A stretch of 64,000 nt of DNA. Origin: Amycolatopsis sp. NBRC 101858 (GTDB lineage: Bacteria; Actinomycetota; Actinomycetes; Mycobacteriales; Pseudonocardiaceae). The notes beneath the pieces were generated by a model. The model ran no database searches, was not told where the DNA came from, and was given only the letters and a program-made list of their open reading frames with translations. A program made the position numbers and the translations under genes. This document shows, piece after piece, positions 41,129-51,100 of this stretch (position 1 is its first letter; each line of letters starts with the position of its first letter). The stretch is taken from positions 434,001 through 498,000 of the forward strand of contig NZ_BSTD01000007.1 of the NCBI RefSeq assembly GCF_030269325.1. The letters are read 5' to 3'.

Positions 41129-41403
41129 CCGGTCCTCGGCGGAGCGCGGAAGTCGAGCTCGTCGTCCAGCGCGGCTTCGACCTTCGCCGCCGCGCGGACC
41201 AGCGCCCGGTAGCCGAGCACCGCGGCACCCCCGAGCACGAACACGGCGGCCATCGCCCAGAAGTCACCGCCGTCATCGGCCGGCACGACGGCGACGGTGA
41301 CCACGGCGAACAGCAGCCACCGGTTGCGCACGGCGGGCCGCAGCCGCCACCGGCCACCGAGCTCCCGCCTGCCGACCAGGGACATCGGACCATGAGCACT
41401 CAC
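41095..41403 (-). CDS. small two-helix membrane protein of unknown function
   Basis: 102 residues. Two hydrophobic helices, WLLFAVVTVAVVPADDGGDFWAMAAVFVLGGAAVLGYRALV, are separated by an acidic turn and followed by a charged tail (EAALDDELDFRAPPRTGYVPSKRIGRE). The N-terminus is basic (GRRELGGRWRLRPAVRNRW). No family is recognised. The gene is divergent from the PobA-like monooxygenase and its long leader. Start could also be MSLVGRRELGGRW, 6 codons later. Confidence 0.55.
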   Translation of the reverse strand: MSAHGPMSLVGRRELGGRWRLRPAVRNRWLLFAVVTVAVVPADDGGDFWAMAAVFVLGGAAVLGYRALVRAAAKVEAALDDELDFRAPPRTGYVPSKRIGRE

Positions 41404-41551
41404 GGGCGACCGACCTTTCGTCCGGGACCAGGCACGGAAGGTGACCGATCACGAATGGGAGACGCCCCGACAGTCGCGAAATCCACCGTCGGAGTTACCA
41501 GTTTCCGCCCGAACGACCCTTCGTAAGCACCAGTCCACTCGAAAGAGTGAG

Positions 41552-41568
41552 ATGCAAAGTTGTTGCAT
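41552..41568. promoter_or_regulatory. palindrome ATGCAA-N5-TTGCAT
   Basis: Perfect 6-bp arms lie within the 415-base non-coding stretch 41404-41818, which is clearly more AT-rich than its surroundings. A CACTC-GAAA-GAGTG stem with a GNRA tetraloop precedes it at 41536-41549. Either may be a regulator site or an RNA fold; the operator reading fits its placement before a divergent pair. Confidence 0.35.
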
Positions 41569-41715
41569 TCTCGTGACACGGGCTCCGGATTGTCTTGTCG
41601 CCAATAACTGTTTCACTTTGCCCGGCGAATTCCGCATCGACGGCGGGGCTGCGAGTTCGTGGATCCCGGTCCGCAGCGGGCCGCCAATCTCGTATGGGTG
41701 ATCAATCGCGCCACG

Positions 41716-41754
41716 ATGCCGGCTTGCGCGCCGCGCCGACCCGAACCTGGTTAG
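41716..41754 (+). CDS. candidate 12-codon leader peptide upstream of the PobA-like gene
   Basis: ATG at 41716 to TAG at 41752-41754 encodes MPACAPRRPEPG. The stop is 10 bases ahead of the terminator hairpin at 41765. This spacing resembles ribosome-controlled attenuators, where translation of a short peptide decides whether an upstream segment pairs with the terminator. No clear ribosome site is visible. It is not long enough to judge by codon bias. Confidence 0.3.
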   Translation: MPACAPRRPEPG

Positions 41755-41764
41755 GTCTGCCCCC

Positions 41765-41794
41765 GGGCGGCCCGGGGTGGGCCGCCCTTCTTTT
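41765..41794 (+). terminator. intrinsic terminator in the leader of the PobA-like gene
   Basis: GGGCGGCCC (41765-41773) and GGGCCGCCC (41779-41787) form a perfect 9-bp stem with loop GGGGT, followed by TTCTTTT. It lies only 25 bases before the start codon of the next gene in the same direction, so it would act as a conditional stop. GGGCCGCC at 41678-41685 is complementary to GGCGGCCC (41766-41773), the 5' arm, and could form the alternative antiterminator. Confidence 0.6.
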
Positions 41795-41818
41795 GGGAAA
41801 GGAACGGGCCCGCAACTC

Positions 41819-42979
41819 ATGGCCGATCGGACATCGGTGCTCATCGTCGGTGCGGGGCCAGCCGGGCTGGTGCTCGGCAACCTGCTGCGCGCCGCCGGGA
41901 TAAGAACGCTCGTCCTCGAACGCGGCAGCCGGGAACACGTGCAAGCCCGGGCGCGAGCCGGCTTCCTCGGTGCGAACAGCGCGCGGGTGCTGACCGAGCA
42001 CGGCCTCGGCGCCGGGATGCTGCGCGACGGCAGCACCCACGGCACCTGCGCCTTCCGCGACGACGGCGGCGAGTTCGAACTCCGGTACGACCGGCTCGGC
42101 CGCGGCGAACAGCACACCGTCTACCCGCAGCACCGGCTCGTCACCGACCTCGTCGACGAATACCTCGCGCGCGGCGGTGAACTGCGGTTCGGCGTGACCG
42201 TCACCGACGTCGACACCGAAACCGCGACCGTCCGCTTCCGCGACGACCAGGGCGGCACCGGCCAGGTGAGCGCCCGGTTCCTCGCGGGCTGCGACGGCAG
42301 CAACGGTGCCACCCGCCGGGCCGTCCCGGCACCGGCCCGCTGCGCCCGTGACCACGGCATCTCCTGGCTGGCCGTCCTCGCCGAGGCACCCCAGAGCATG
42401 CCGGCCGTCACCTACGCGCTGCACGGGCGCGGGTTCGCCGGCCACATGGCGCGCAGCCCCTCGGTGACCCGCTACTACCTGCAGGTCCCGCCCGGCGACG
42501 CCGCCGAAGGCTGGACCGACGAGCGGATCTGGGCCGAGCTCGCCGTCCGCATGCGCACCGGGGAGTTCGGCGAACTGCGCCGGGGGCCGGTCACCGAGCG
42601 CCGGATCGTGCGCCTGCGCTCCGACGTCGTCGACCCCCTGCGGCACGGCAGGCTGTTCCTCGTCGGCGACGCCGCGAGCCTGATCAGCCCGTCCGCGGCC
42701 AAGGGCGCCAACCTGGCGATCATGGCGGCCGAGGTGCTGGCCGCCGCGCTCGCCGACGCCCTCCTGCGCGACGACGAGCGCGCCCTCGCCGCGTACTCCC
42801 GCACCTGCCTGCCCCGCATCTGGCGGGCGCAGGAGTTCTCGCACTGGATGATCGGCCTCCTCCACGACCCGGCCGGCGCCGGGACCTTCGGGTCCGCCCT
42901 GCGCCGCACCCGGCTCGACAACCTGCGCGATTCCCGCGCACACCAAGACTTCTTCGCCGAGAACTACGTCGGCATCTGA
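41819..42979 (+). CDS. FAD-dependent aromatic monooxygenase (PobA-like)
   Basis: 386 residues, close to PobA (394). N-terminal FAD motif VLIVGAGPAGLVLGNLL, substrate/flavin loop YPQHRLVTDLVDEYLA, RYYLQVPPGDAAEGWTDERIWAEL, then GRLFLVGDAASLISPSAAKGANLAIMAAEVLAAAL and the C-terminal WRAQEFSHWMIGLLHD. All of these match 4-hydroxybenzoate 3-monooxygenase, an NADPH-dependent phenol hydroxylase. Start at ATG 41819. The next gene, an O-methyltransferase, is 15 bases downstream, so hydroxylation followed by O-methylation of an aromatic acid is likely. The leader contains an intrinsic terminator. Confidence 0.85.
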   Translation: MADRTSVLIVGAGPAGLVLGNLLRAAGIRTLVLERGSREHVQARARAGFLGANSARVLTEHGLGAGMLRDGSTHGTCAFRDDGGEFELRYDRLGRGEQHTVYPQHRLVTDLVDEYLARGGELRFGVTVTDVDTETATVRFRDDQGGTGQVSARFLAGCDGSNGATRRAVPAPARCARDHGISWLAVLAEAPQSMPAVTYALHGRGFAGHMARSPSVTRYYLQVPPGDAAEGWTDERIWAELAVRMRTGEFGELRRGPVTERRIVRLRSDVVDPLRHGRLFLVGDAASLISPSAAKGANLAIMAAEVLAAALADALLRDDERALAAYSRTCLPRIWRAQEFSHWMIGLLHDPAGAGTFGSALRRTRLDNLRDSRAHQDFFAENYVGI

Positions 42980-42994
42980 GCAACAGGAGTGCCC

Positions 42995-44656
42995 ATGACC
43001 GCGACGCTCGCCCCCGCGCTCGCCCCCGAGGACCTCGACCGCCTCACCACGGCGAGGGACCTCGTCCGCACCAGCGACACCGCCTCGGTGCTCGCCGCGG
43101 CCCTGCCGTCGCTGCCCGCCGCCGAACGGGCGGCGTTGGCGGCACACGCACCCTTCTCGCACGTCGGGTTGCTCGTCTTCCCGAGCACCCTCGACGGGCT
43201 CGGCGAAGAACTGGCCCGCCACGGCCTCGAGACGGGGCTGATGAGCCACAGCGTCGTCGTCCGGGAGCGGATCGCCCGCCGCTACGGCGTGCCCGCCGTG
43301 GACCTGACGGTCGGCATCCTGCGCGCCCCGGTGACCGACCACGCCGGCCGCCCGTGCGCGCTGGAGATCTTCGTCCTGGTCACGCCGCCGGACCTGGCCC
43401 ACATCGCCGCCGACGAACGCCGGCACGGCCACGAAGACCACTTCGCGCTCGCGGTGCCCCGGGCCGACCCGATCGTCCTCGACGGACTCCGCGCGGCGAT
43501 CGCCGGGCAGCTGCGCCCGGACGGCGGCGGCTACAACGGGCACGAAGACGCCACCGTGCTGTACTTCCGCGACGCGCACCACCCCGCGCCGGCCTACCGG
43601 CGGCTGGAGCTGCTGTGCGCGGGCGAGTTCCCGCGGGTGCTCGCCGCCCACCAGCGCGACTCCGAGCCCGGCACGGAACTGCTCGGGCTGCTGACCGGCG
43701 CCTGGGCGACGCAGGCCGTCTCGACGGCCGTCGAGCTGCGCCTGCCGGACCACCTGGCCACGACCGCCGACCTCGGCGTCCTGGCCGCGGCGACCGGCAC
43801 CGACCACGAGAGCCTCGGCCGGCTCCTGCGGTACCTGGCCACCCTCGGCGTCGTCCGCGCGACGGCGGCGGGGTACGTGCTCACCGAGGTGGGGGCGCTG
43901 CTGCGCTCGGACGTCGAGGGGTCCATGAGCGCCCTCGCGCTGATGTACGGCGGCCCGTTCTACCGGTCCTTCGCCGCGCTCACCGACGCCGTCCGCACCG
44001 GCGAGGAGTCGTTCGCGAAGGTCTTCGGCGCGCACCACTTCGCCCACCTGGCCGCGAATCCGGACCTGGCGGACCTGTTCCACCGGTCGATGGCGGCCAG
44101 CAACGCGATGTTCGCCGAGCTCACCCGCGTCGCCGACTTCTCGGCCGCCCGGGTGGTCGTCGACGTCGCCGGCGGCAACGGCGCGCTGCTGTCACGCGTC
44201 CTCGACGCCCACCCCGCGACCACCGGCGTGCTCATGGACCGCCCGGAGGCCCTGGCCGTCGCCGGGCCGGCCCTGGCGAAGCACGCGACGCGCTGCACCC
44301 TGGTGGCCGGCGACTTCACCGAAGCCGTCCCCGGCGGCGGTGACGTGTACCTGCTGTCCCGCGTCCTGCACGACTGGGACGACGAGCGGTGCCACACCAT
44401 CCTGAGCACGTGCGCCTCCGGCATGCCGGACGGCGCCGAGCTCCTGATCGTCGAGCGCCTGCTGCCGGCGGAAAGCGGGACGGCGTCGCTGGCGGTGCCG
44501 TGGGACATCCACATGCTCTGCAACGTCGGCGGCCGCGAGCGCACCGAGTCCCACTACCGCGCGCTGCTGGCCGGCGCGGGCTTCGAGCTGACCGGCGTCC
44601 GCCCGCTGGCGTTGGACGCGTACGTCCTGCGCGCGGTCAGGACGGGACGACGGTAG
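42995..44656 (+). CDS. O-methyltransferase with an N-terminal extra domain
   Basis: 553 residues from ATG 42995 (AGGAG is 5-9 bases upstream). Residues about 230-553 are a class I SAM-dependent plant-type O-methyltransferase: dimerisation helices (LLTGAWATQAVSTAVELRLPDHLA), winged helix, motif I VVVDVAGGNGALLSRVL, SRVLHDWDDERC and CNVGGRERTESHYRALLAGAGFELTGV. The first about 225 residues are not part of that family; SHVGLLVFPSTLDGLGEELARHG and DEDHFALAVPRADPIVLDG-type strands suggest a VOC-like beta-alpha fold by eye only. It follows the PobA-like gene with a 15-base gap, implying methylation of its product. Confidence 0.78.
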   Translation: MTATLAPALAPEDLDRLTTARDLVRTSDTASVLAAALPSLPAAERAALAAHAPFSHVGLLVFPSTLDGLGEELARHGLETGLMSHSVVVRERIARRYGVPAVDLTVGILRAPVTDHAGRPCALEIFVLVTPPDLAHIAADERRHGHEDHFALAVPRADPIVLDGLRAAIAGQLRPDGGGYNGHEDATVLYFRDAHHPAPAYRRLELLCAGEFPRVLAAHQRDSEPGTELLGLLTGAWATQAVSTAVELRLPDHLATTADLGVLAAATGTDHESLGRLLRYLATLGVVRATAAGYVLTEVGALLRSDVEGSMSALALMYGGPFYRSFAALTDAVRTGEESFAKVFGAHHFAHLAANPDLADLFHRSMAASNAMFAELTRVADFSAARVVVDVAGGNGALLSRVLDAHPATTGVLMDRPEALAVAGPALAKHATRCTLVAGDFTEAVPGGGDVYLLSRVLHDWDDERCHTILSTCASGMPDGAELLIVERLLPAESGTASLAVPWDIHMLCNVGGRERTESHYRALLAGAGFELTGVRPLALDAYVLRAVRTGRR

Positions 44657-44678
44657 ACCCCGGTGGCCGCCGACGTGG

Positions 44679-45155
44679 TCAGTCGCGGCCGGCGGCCGGC
44701 GGGTACACATGGTGCTCGTCGGCAGTGCCGACCGCGAACAGCCGCCAGCTCTCGACCTTCGGACCCGAACTGTCCGGCATGATTTCGAGCCTGATCGAAT
44801 CCGAACCGTGGACCGCCTCGACGGCCAGCAGCCCCCCGGGGCCGATCCCGGTTCCGGTCACCCGGTAGTCGCCCTCGGCGAAACTCGACGTCAGGGATTC
44901 CGAGCGCACGTCGTACATCGTGGTGAAGTCCTCGAACGCCACTGCGCGGTCGACGCCGGGCTTGGGCCAGTTCATGTCACGCGAACCGATGAGGATCACG
45001 TCACCGTGCACGGCGCGGAACGAGCACTGCGCGTGGATCGTGTGGTCGACCCCGTCGTCGGGCCGGAACACCACGACCACCATGTTCACGATCCGCCTGA
45101 TCTCGGTCAGGCGCATGCCTTCCAGCGCCTTGACCGCTCCGGCCGTCGAAGTCAT
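44679..45155 (-). CDS. putative RHS immunity protein
   Basis: 158 residues. Its ATG overlaps the RHS stop by 4 bases (45152-45155), so it is translated right after the toxin gene, as are immunity genes. No signal peptide. The sequence has IVNMVVVVFRPDDGVDHTIHAQCSFRAVHGDVILIGSRDMNW and later strands typical of a soluble alpha/beta immunity fold, but I do not recognise the family. The putative target is the C-terminal part of the protein at 45152. The call rests on position. Confidence 0.65.
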   Translation of the reverse strand: MTSTAGAVKALEGMRLTEIRRIVNMVVVVFRPDDGVDHTIHAQCSFRAVHGDVILIGSRDMNWPKPGVDRAVAFEDFTTMYDVRSESLTSSFAEGDYRVTGTGIGPGGLLAVEAVHGSDSIRLEIMPDSSGPKVESWRLFAVGTADEHHVYPPAAGRD

Positions 45156-48100
45156 TCACCACATCCGAACATGCGCAGTCCTTCTCGCAGGATTTCCTGA
45201 TACCGGCCGCCCAGGTCGTGGATGTTTCCGTGCCAGGCCCGCCGGTCCGCGTTGGTGAGCGTCTTCCCCGTGAGCTGCCGCACCCGCCGGACGATCTCGT
45301 TCCAAGCGCCGTCCACTTCTTTCTGCTGGTACTCCCGGCTTTTCGACGTCGTCCTGCCGTCGTCGTCGTAGTTGTCGCCCTTGTCCCAGTCACGCAGGAT
45401 CGAGTCGTCGAGACCACCGTCGCCGCCGGTCGCAGCGTACATCGCGCCGCCCATGAGGACGGCCGCACCGGCACCGGCCGCGGCACCGAGACCGACGGCG
45501 GCGACGCCGACCTCCGCGACACCGACCCCCGCCGCGACGATCGCGCCGCACGGCTCCAGGATCGCGCAGCCGACGCCGCCGATGATCGCGCCGCCGATCG
45601 CGAGACCCCACCCGAGGCTGTCCCAGAAGCTGAGGCCGGTGCGGTCGGCGTAGAGAAGCGGGTTGCCCCCGGCGTACGCGTACGGCGTCCGGGTCGTGTC
45701 GAGCAGCGGGTCGACGCTGAGGAACAGCGCCGTCGCCGGGTCGTAGTAGCGGGCCCGCAAGTAGACCAGCCCGGACTCGCTGTCGGTGTACTGACCCGTG
45801 TACCGCAGCGGCGTGCTGACGCTGCCGGCCGAGCCGGCCACGCCGTAGGGCGTGTATGTATAGCTCCCGGCGACCGCGCCGGCGCTGTTGAGCAGGGCGA
45901 GCGTGGAACCGATCTGATCGTGGACGAACCACGAGCTCGCCGCCCCGCCGATCTGCTCGATCGGCAGCCGCCCGGGCCCGTAGAGATAGCCGGCGGTCCC
46001 GTCGGTCAGGATGTTCGGCGTGTCGCCGTTGTCCCACACGAACGTCGACGTGACCCCGCCGACCGTCTTCGACGCCCTGAGGCCGTTGCCGTCGTAACGG
46101 TAGGTCGCCGACGTGGCGGGCCCGGTGAACGCGGTCAGCCGCGATGCCTGGTCGTAGGCGTAGGCCGCCGGCCCCGCCGTCTTCCGGTTGCCGATGCCGT
46201 CGTGGGTCACCGCGGTGGCACCGGTGGGCGGTGTGGCGCAGGCGGGGTTCGACGCGGTGCCGCTCGGCAGGGACCAGCACAGCTGTCCGGCCGCGTCGAA
46301 TGCCTGGGTGGCGGCGCCGACGGTGGTCGGGTTGTCGGCGGCATCGGTCGTGTAGCTCGCCGAGCCGTCCGAAGCCAGTTGCTCCTTGGGGTTGTACCCG
46401 AAGCTCTGCGACGCGGACCCGACCGCCCGGGTGGACAACTGCCCGATGGGATCGCGGCCGTAGGTCGCGGAGAGGACGGTCGTGGTGCCGGTGACGGCCG
46501 TGGTCGAGGTCAGCCGGCCGGTGTCGTCGACGCCGTCGGTGACCGTGGTGCCGTTCGGGTAGGACGTGGTCCTCGGGATACCGTCGTTGTCGTAGCCGAA
46601 CGTGGTCTTGTTGCTGTTCCAGTCGGTGACGGTCTTGAGCCGCCCGGCGTCGTCGAAGGTGCGGAGGACCGGCGTGGTCTGGCCGGGGTAGGTGATCGAC
46701 GTCTGGTTGCCGTCGTCGTCGTAGCCGTACCCGACCGTGGCGCCGGAGCCCTGGGTCTGGGCGATGACCTCGCCGAAGGCGTCGTAGGTCCACGTCGACG
46801 TCCCGGTGCCGTCGGTCATCGTCACCCGGTGCCCGTCCGGGTCATAGCCGTAGGTGACATTGGGCGTCACGCCGTCGGAGTACTTCACCGACTTCGTTTC
46901 GCCGGCCGGGTCGTAGCCGATGGTCGTGACTCGTCCCAGCGCGTCGGTGCTGGTCAGGACATGCCCTGCCGGGTCCGGGTGGGAGCTGGTGGTGCGGTTG
47001 TCCGGGTCGGTACGGGAGTCTTCGCGTCCTTGCCCGTCGTAACCGTAGGTGGTCTTCGCGTTCAGGCCGTCGATGGTGTCGGCGATGGTGCCGTCGGGGT
47101 TGTATTCGGTGATCTGGGTGGTGTTGTCCGGCTGGGTGACCTTGACCCGCTCCCCCGCCGGGTCGAACGTCGTGATCGTGGTGCGGTGATCTGCGTCGGT
47201 GGTCGAGGTCTTGTTGTCGTCGGCGTCGAAGGTCGCCGATGTCGTGTGGTTCAGCGGATCGGTCGTCGCGGTGACGTTGCCGTGGGCGTCCTGGTGGTAG
47301 TTGGTGCAGCCCTTCGCCGGTGGGGTGCACCCGGGGTTGACGCCCGCTGCGGTGCCGTTCTCGTCGACGCTGGAGGTGAGCCACCCGGTCGCGGTGTCGT
47401 AGCCCGACTGCGTCCTGTCCCCCGCCGGGTCGGTCACGGAGACCTTGTCGCCGAAGGCGTCGAACGCGGTCGTGGTGGTCTTGCCGTCGGGGTCGACGAC
47501 GCGGGTCTGGTCCGCCGGGTGCGCGGCGTCGTCGTAGTAGAAGTTCGCGGTGCGCACGGGGGCGGGGCCGAAGTTGCCGGTGGTCGACTCGACGACGTTG
47601 TTCGCGCGGGTGATGGTGGTCGAGGTCAGGTCGAGCACGCCCGCCGCACCGGCCGGGAGGTGGCCGGTCTGGTCGTATTGGTCGACCGTCGCGACGCCGT
47701 TCGCGTCGATGGTCTCCAGGGGGTTGCCCGCGTCGTCGTAGACGTAGTTCGTGGTGAAGCCGAGGGCGTTCGACTCCGACGTCTTGTTGCCCCGGTCGTC
47801 GTAGGTGAAGGTCTCCACGCCACCGTCGGGGTCGGTCTGCGTACTGACGCCGAGGGTGAGCGGGTCGTAGGTGTACGACGTCGTGCCGGCGTCGGCCGTG
47901 CCGTACCCCTTGGTCTCCGAGACCAGGAGGCCGTTCTGGTACGTGTCCAGCTTCTTGTGCCCGGCCGGGTCGGTCGTCAGGGTCTGCCCCGCGGCCAGGC
48001 CGCCGTCCGGGCCGTAGGTGAACGTCGTGGTGTGCCCGTTCGGGTCGGTCTGCGTGTGCACGCGCTCGGCGCTGTCGTAGACCATCGACGTGACCGCGGC

Positions 48101-51100
48101 GGCCGGGCCGGCGAAGTTCGCCGGCGTCCGCATCGACGTCATCAGGTGGTTGGCGTCGTAGGTGTACTTCGCGTGGTCGTCGTCCTTCAGCACCGGGGTG
48201 CGGGTGGTGCCCACGCCGTAGACGTCGGTGAGGTCGGAGTTGCCGTCGTAGCCGTAGGTGATCTGGCGGCCGGCGGTATCGGCGAGGCCGGTGATGTGGT
48301 TGCCGGTCCAGGTGAGCGTGTACTTGCGGCCGCCGGGATCGGTGATCGTCCACAGGTGACCGGAACCGTCGTAGGCCAGCGTCGTCTGGTAAGCGGGCGA
48401 CGCCTTGCTGCCGGCGAGGTCCGTCTCCGCGGTCGGCCGGCCGGTCGCGGCGTCGAAGGTGAAGATGGCCTTGCCGCGCCGGGTGTACACGTAGTTCGAG
48501 CCGGTCTTGACCAGCGTTGCGTCGAAGCGGGGCGCCGCGGGCGTGTACGTGCCACCGGAATCGAGGAAGGTGACGGCCGAGCCGTCCTCCTGCTTCACCG
48601 TCACGTTGCCGGTCGGGCCGTCGGTGACCGCCGACAGGTTGTAGGAGAAGGTCCAGCCCCAGCCGAAGGGGCCGTCCGCGGCGAGCGCCTTGTCGGGGCC
48701 GTCGGGGTCGGCGATGCCTTCGGCGTAACTGCGCGAGAAGTTCAGCGCCGCACCGCGACCCGGGGTGGCCAGGTCCGGGAACTCCTGCCCGAAGTAGCCG
48801 GTGGACGTCTCGACGGGGTCACCGGCGGTGCGCTTCGCGCAGCCGCAAGCGATGAACGCGGGGTTGCTCCCCCGCGGCGCGTCCTGGATACCCGGCGGGC
48901 CGCCGATCGGCTGCCCGGGTGTGCCGCCTTGCGGGACGAAAGCGACGGCGTCGAAGGCCACGTCGAAGTCCGAGTTCCCGAACCCGCCGTTGTCGATCGA
49001 GCTGCCGTTGTTGTTCAGGGTGACGTTGCCGCCGTTGGTCATCGCGAACGTGCCGATGGTGACCCACTGCTCGGAGTTCCACGCCTGGTTCACGCGGATC
49101 TTCCACGGCGCGACACCGCCGCCGGGGTTGATGTCGTAAACCACGTTCGTGGCCTGCGCGCCGAGGCCGGGCAGGTGCAGCTTCACCTTGTAGTACTGCA
49201 GCGACGGCAGGTTCGGGGTCCACACGCCGGTGTTGATCAGCGCCGGGTTCGAGCCGTCTTCGGTGTGGCTGAACAGAACACGCCCGCCGAGGCCGGTGCC
49301 GAGCTGGTGGGTGTCGATCGCGCCGATCGGGTCACCCGCGGAGTTCGTGCCGTAGGTGTAGGTGAACGTGCCGTTGCTCGACCAGTTCGAGGCGCCGCAA
49401 CCCTGCAGGTTCAGCCGGTTCGGTTCGTCGTCGACGATGATCGAACCACTCGGCACCTTGGCCGTGTCCTGGCTGCACGTCGGCGGGTTCTGCGTCGGGT
49501 TCGCCGGCTCGCTTCCCCCCGACACCGCGTACGGACTGGTCGCGCACGTCGTGGCACAGCCGGGAATCCACGTCACCGGGTTGTGCCACCAGCACTGGAA
49601 GTCGTCCAGCATGCAGTGACTCGCGCCCGGGTTGGACGTGTTGGTGGCGTTCGGGTCGCACTGGTTGGCCGACAGCGAACACATCGCGGTGAACGGCGCC
49701 GGCTGCACCCAGTGCTGCCCGCCGTTGTACGTCGGCTTCGCATACGCCGCACTGCCGTAGCGGATCAGCGGGCTCGCCGTCCAGCCGAGCACGCGTTCCT
49801 GGTACGGCCAGCTCGCCGGGTGCGCCGCGTCGGCGTAGGTGTCCTGCAGGTACGGGTCGCGGTTGGGCGGGTAGTCCAGGTTCGCCGGGTTGTTGGTCCA
49901 GCCCAGGCCCCACGTGCCGTGCGGGCCGGTGCAGGACGGGCCGGGCGTGCAGCCGGTCGTGTTGCCGTTGGCCGCGTTCGGCTGGATACCGGAGTTGTAC
50001 GCCCAGGCCGCGAAGTACCAGTTCTCCAGGTACCGCGGGTCGGCGTTGTTCGCGGTGATCCCGGCGGAGTAGAGCTGGTTCCAGGTGGTCTCGAGGATCT
50101 GCAGCCCGGCGGCGATGTTCTCCTGGTAGTCGACCGCGACCTTCCACTGCCCGTGCTCGGACAGCGCGTGGTCGCCGATGTGCATCCCGTCGGTGACCTG
50201 GCTGATCCCGTACCCGCAGTCGGAAGCGGCGTAGTTGATCGACACGATGTCACCGCCCGCGCCGTAGTAGCTGGCGATCAGCGGGTCACCCGCCGTGCCG
50301 GCCGGGGCGTGCCAGGAAGCCTGCGACCAGTTCGACTCCTGGGCCATGATGCCCTCGAAGATCGACCGCGGCACCGTGTTCGTGCCACCCGCCGGGTGCG
50401 ACAGCGGGATCAGCGGGAAGTCGCTGTTCGGCGCGTAGGCGACCAGGCCCATGTTGCCGAACCCGGCCGGGCGCGTGTAAGCGCTTCCGGTCAGCAGGCC
50501 CTGCTCGGCCAGCTGCACGGCCCAGTTGACCTGCGCCGGGTTCGGCTGCATCACCTGGCGGTTCGCGTTCAGCGGCGGCACCGCGCACTTCGGCGTCTGC
50601 GCCTGCGCGGAGTTCGCGGTCGCCGGGGCCGCATCGGCCTTCGGGCTCAACCGGTCGGCGTGCGGCGCCTGCACGGGCTCCGGCGCGGCGGAATAGGTGG
50701 GCACGGCGGTGAAGGCGGCCCGGGTCGTGGCCGGGACCGCGGGGGCGAGTACCTTGCCGGTCTTCGTCGCCAGCAGCGCGGGCTTCCGGCCGTCGACGTC
50801 GGGACTCAGCAGCACATCACCGTCCAAAGAAGACGTTTCGGCGCCGTGCGCGAGGCCGCCGTCGCCGACGCTGCGCACCCCCGCGGCGGCCAGGACGCCA
50901 GGAGCCGCCGGGGTGGCGCCGGACAGCACGGCGTGCCCCGCGCGGCCCTGGAACAACTGCAGCCGGGTCAGGTCTCCGGAGCCGAGCGTGGTGACCGCGC
51001 CGGCGTGCTCGTGCGCGGCGGTCGCGGTGCGGGTACCGGGCTTGACGTGCAGGAAGCCGACACCGCCGTCGGCGGCCGGGCGCACGTCGTAGACGTCGCC

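Noticed and set aside
41765..41794. Rifamycin-associated element before a monooxygenase
   Set aside because: The known element's 19-bp inverted repeat is not present; the hairpin here is an ordinary GC-rich terminator and the enzyme is PobA-like.
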